A DNA stretch of 64,000 nt, from positions 15,860,001 through 15,924,000 of the forward strand of contig CM072873.1 of NCBI GenBank assembly GCA_036937835.1, read 5' to 3'. Source of the DNA: Pampus argenteus (taxonomy: Eukaryota > Chordata > Actinopteri > Scombriformes > Stromateidae). The notes under the pieces were generated by a model. The model made no database searches and was not told where the DNA came from. It saw only the letters and a program-made list of their open reading frames with translations. The translations under genes and the position numbers were made by a program. Shown one piece after another: positions 60,261-64,000 of the stretch (the first letter of the stretch is position 1; every line of letters starts with the position of its first letter).

Positions 60261-60400
60261 CTGAACAGACGGAGGCGAGCGCTGATTAGTCCAGGGACTT
60301 CCAAGAGCCAAAAACAGGCGGGGACAAGCCTCTGCTTGGTTCGTGATTGGGCAAGACAACTATCACTTTGTGAAAAAAGAAGGCCGCGGCAAATTTCCAG
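60240..60400 (-). promoter_or_regulatory. ptbp1: ptbp1 promoter region
   Basis: A CCAAT box on the minus strand (ATTGG at 60346-60350) lies about 90 bp upstream of a YY1-type CAAAATGGCTG element (60253-60263), in locally CpG-containing, TATA-less sequence. This is the usual architecture of a broadly expressed gene. Four AACGTT palindromes surround the region (59772, 59935, 59971 and 60422). Confidence 0.5.
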
Positions 60401-60645
60401 TAACAGCTAAATCCAAGTGGTAACGTTAAGGTAGGTTTTGTGTGGTGAAAGCTTTGTTGGAGTTATGAGGACATTGATAAAGTAAAAGACGAGGTCAGTC
60501 TGGTGATTATTTCCTTAAAACGGGATTAGTATGGAATCACAGTTAAATATACGGGCTCTCATGAGATCTCATGAGTCAGCAGCATAAACAAACTTCAAGA
60601 GGGGAATAACTTACTTAGCAAATGGCTGGTAGTGGTTGAAATGAG

Positions 60646-60950
60646 CACTGGTGGAAGATGCAGCCAATGAGCTATACTCTAATGTAAAAACTACTCCATT
60701 ACAAGTAAAAGTACTACACACGAAATCTCCAAAACTACTAATTTTGTAAAATGAACTTGAGTTACCACAAGTAACAGTAGGCTACTCATGCAGAAAAACA
60801 ACAACATTGCTACAGTACAGTAATACAGTCTATAATACATGCCTCTAAAATTGCATAAAGAAATAGAAATATTCAAATAAAAAATACGAGTAGGCTACCT
60901 CAAAATTGTAAGTGTCACACATTTTAAATGTAATGTAATGAGATGGTTAC
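60646..60950 (+). mobile_element. Second copy of the hAT-like non-autonomous element
   Basis: Starts CACTGGTGGAAGATG and contains CTCCATTACAAGTAAAAGTA and, near the end, CTACCTCAAAATTGTAAGTG, all typical of the same teleost family as the element at 19871/24671. The right end is eroded. It lies about 0.4 kb upstream of ptbp1 exon 1. Confidence 0.55.
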
Positions 60951-63900
60951 CTACAGCCATCTACTACTACTGTAGTTAACCTTTATCCCACACTGGTACA
61001 AATGTTGGGAGCTTGAATCTAGTCTTAGCAGGTAAAAAAGGGAATTTAAAGGCAGAAAATATAAGTGGTTTTTTTTTAATCCATACAGTACAGTCCCACA
61101 GTACCTGGTTATGTATGTTGCCAAATATAGATACATCAACATCAGAAACTGAAAAGACATAACAAGGATCAAGTTAATATCAAAAATCAAGAGCACAATG
61201 AAATGACAATAAAACAAGGAGACATGTAAGTTTAAAAAAAAAAGGTATTGGTAGTGTAAAAATGCAACGTATGGGGAGGTCAACAATTGATAAATGTGAA
61301 CTGGCTGTAACATGATAACATTGTTTTAGAAATTCTCATTAGGAAGGCATCATAAAAGACAATCTAGCATAGAAAATATTTATTTATTTGATCCAAGTTT
61401 TTTCTCCTAGATTTGATTTGGCTTCCTATCTAGTGATTTGCAATCCAGCCAAGTAGGTGGCATTGATGTACCAATACGCTGGCTTGCCAACTGCTAATTA
61501 ATATGATGTAGAAGAGGGGAAATGCTACACTAGAAAAAAAAAACACGCCTTTCTTTAATTCATACTTTATACTTTTTAGACAGTTTGTATAATTTGGGGA
61601 TCAGATTGAATTTTCCTAGAAATAAGAAGTCTAGTGGTAACAAACACAGAGAAAGTTGCTGACAACAGTTTTAATGGGGGAAGGTGAGAAAGTATGTATA
61701 CAGTAATTTATTCCTGAAAAATATTGAAAAACACTGACACACCACCAATGACTACATGATTATGGACAATTGTTTTATTGTTTCATTACATTATGTTCAT
61801 GTGCCCATACTAATTTGTGTATAATATGGGGGTCCTGAGGTTGACATTTAACAAACTAATGGCATAAGTACTGGTACCTGTTACCACAGCAACAATTTGA
61901 TTTTGCTTTTCTCTCATACGACTGATTTGGATGATTTATGCGTGCCATACTTCTTATCTTTCTAAATGGGATTTTTTTTTTGACTTTTCAAATTAATTTT
62001 AAATTCATCTCCTTTTCATATTTTTCATTACCTTATTTTTATATTATTTTTGTATTTATGTGTGTGTATATTATGTGCTACTATGTGGAAAAGCATCGTC
62101 ATTGCTACAACCTTAACACAGTACAATGTATTTCCTGTCCTGTGATGTGGAACCGTCCTGCTTCTTCTATTCAATCACAGAATATGCAAGCTGAATGTAG
62201 CACGTTCACACTGGGCTCTGTTGCTATTTATCAGGAGCAGCACTGCTGCAGCATAGAGGAATATAATTATAGCAGCACTATTGAATAGTGCACACCTGAG
62301 CACTCCCTGTGATGAATGCCCTGTTTAAATGCTTCTTCCTCTTTGGCTCCATCCTCTCAACTCAGGCACACAAAAACACAGCCTTACTGCATATTTGACA
62401 ATATTGTAACAGGATCAACTTCCAAAACAGTAGACATATGCCCTCTAGTGGCATGTTTTGGTAATGCACTTTACAAAAAAAATACTGAAGCCATCTCACA
62501 TCTACAGTTCTAATGAGGCTGAAATCCCATTTATGCTCAATATATTCTGTTTAATGTTTCCATCTTGGCTTTAATATCCTCTCTCAGATCACAGCACTGA
62601 CCCCAGTCTTCTCATTTATTCATTTCCCATAAACGTTGGGTATATGATGTTTCTCTTTTCTAAATCCAATTGTGTTAGTCCTATTATAAATGCATAGTTT
62701 ATATGCCTATAATTGTGTGTGTGTATGTTTCCCAGAAGGCTGTTCTGTAGCCATCTGCAACTCCTATCAGCTAAGATGCCAAAGCCACATGCATAATTAA
62801 CCGTGCATTATGTGCACACTTGTATCTACAGTATGTGTAAATTTGGTTAATTACATACACACTTATTTGACCTGCTGTAAACAAACAGTAGTTTTATTTC
62901 GAGATTAAACATTTAGACGACCACAGAATAGATGAACAGGCATTGGTCTAACACAAGGTTGCTTTTTCCGCTGCTGTCCAAGAGATGCACTATTAAGCAA
63001 GCTTTATCTCACCGAGTGTACATGTATTTCTATGTATACGTATGTATAGATATGCACATAGGTACATGTGTATATACTGTACATACATACATAGACTGTC
63101 AGTTAGTCTCCTGCATAAACTTTGTGTCACCAAATGTGTAAAACATTACAGGAGATAAGGAAATAAAATGTGTTGAATAAAAAAAGTGATCTGCCAGTCA
63201 CAGTAAAATCAATCAGCTTAAAAAAGTGGGGGAAAAAAGGGATACAGAGTTGTTGTTTTTTTAAGACACCAACAGTAGTCTGCATATTACCGTTATCGTT
63301 TGAGCTGCATTCATTTATAGTTTGTGTGAAAAATGAAAATCATATTCTACCATATATGTGAAGTGACCCTCCAGAGAAAAAAGGCAGTGTTTCCAGTGGG
63401 TCGTCCGGACCAGGAACAGAGCAAGAAAAAATGTCTAAAATGACGACAGACAGACAGACGGACAAGTCCAACCAACTGAACCTGACAAAGGCACCAACAA
63501 TACACAGATGTAGTCTTTTTTTTGTTGTTGTTTTTTTTTTTTTAAATACACACATCGAATACAATATACTGCCTTGCAAAGAGGCCATAGGAAAGAAAAA
63601 AAAAACATGAGTCAATAAAAGAAACAAAGTACATATAAGACTGGAACTACTGTACATATGGAAAGCATATCGGCATTTCATCCGTCCTCGCCTCTCGTTG
63701 GCCTCCCTTGGAATGTTAGAAGGGATCATTTCTCTGGTGGTAAATGTAGGCAGGACTTGCAGAGAATATGCATCTGGCACTGAAGGTTGCAAAAGACTCT
63801 TCTATTCAACAAGTGTATGCAGGAGGCAGTAGGTTACCACAACCCCCCCTCCCCCCCTTGCCCCCACTCACCAGCGATTTGAGTAAGAAACGGTTAAAAC

Positions 63901-64000
63901 AGTAGTTGGTGGATGGAGAGTGAGATGAGACTCAGGATTAGCACCAAACGTCAGAGGTTTTTTTTTTAAACTGCGTGTCTCCGAGCATAGACGGTGGATC
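60951..64000. other. Upstream flank of ptbp1, no gene recognised
   Basis: AT-rich unique sequence. Two AATAAA hexamers on the plus strand (63162-63167 and 63176-63181) and a 150-codon minus-strand frame (63340-63792) are present but neither has supporting features. The last 600 bases have polypyrimidine, C-run and polyT interruptions and might be 3'UTR of a further gene; this is unproven. Confidence 0.4.

Noticed and set aside
63162..63181. Two plus-strand AATAAA hexamers as the end of a plus-strand gene
   Set aside because: AATAAA is frequent in AT-rich DNA; no coding exon precedes it and no GT-rich downstream element is clear.
63340..63792. 150-codon minus-strand frame near the right edge
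   Set aside because: Contains long Phe/Lys runs from polyT/polyA and no domain; possibly 3'UTR of a neighbouring gene but unproven.
63868..63895. Donor-like CTGGTGAGTG on the minus strand after ACTCAAATCG
   Set aside because: A single splice-site match without a coding frame or acceptor is not enough to call an exon.

Overview
This window is nuclear DNA from a ray-finned (teleost) fish. The evidence is vertebrate-type genes with short exons and long introns, very dense (CA)n/(GA)n/(AT)n microsatellites, and several dispersed repeats of a kind common in teleost genomes: a MITE, a tRNA-derived SINE, hAT-like non-autonomous elements and a Gmr1-like Ty3/gypsy retrotransposon. Species cannot be named from the sequence. 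No prokaryotic features, CRISPR arrays or rRNA genes were seen.

Layout. About 1-41,256 contains no exon that I can recognise. I read it as part of the very long first intron of an ephrin-A gene on the minus strand. Exon 1 of that gene (signal peptide, then the start of the ephrin fold with the YWNSSNP motif) lies at 41,257-41,399, and its GC-rich promoter region at about 41,420-42,430. The intron carries a microsatellite hub (4.7-5.5 kb), a MITE (9,098-9,520), a SINE (9,640-9,984), a 120-bp local duplication (15.1/15.6 kb), a family of diverged repeat modules (17.3-19.5 kb), a degraded LTR retrotransposon nested in a hAT-like element (19.9-24.7 kb), and a TCA/CAT-rich domain (31.3-33.0 kb). 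A 3.4-kb intergenic stretch follows.

The main gene is ptbp1 (polypyrimidine tract-binding protein 1), complete on the minus strand from exon 1 near 60.2 kb to a poly(A) signal at 45.82 kb. I resolved 16 coding exons, each with GT/AG boundaries and consistent phase, giving 575 aa with all optional exons or 557 aa without a 54-nt second exon. The four RRMs are intact. Human EFNA2 and PTBP1 both lie on 19p13.3, so the pairing supports both identifications.

The most informative content is regulatory. (1) The 34-nt exon 12, homologous to the autoregulated exon 11 of mammalian PTBP1, is preceded by a 630-nt stretch of transcript with no AG dinucleotide, which predicts a very distant branch point. 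Skipping this exon gives a stop codon five codons into the next exon. (2) There is an in-frame 54-nt cassette exon at the N-terminus. (3) Four miR-124 seed matches lie in the predicted 3'UTR. (4) The retrotransposon has integrase before RNase H (copia-like order) and sits inside another transposon.
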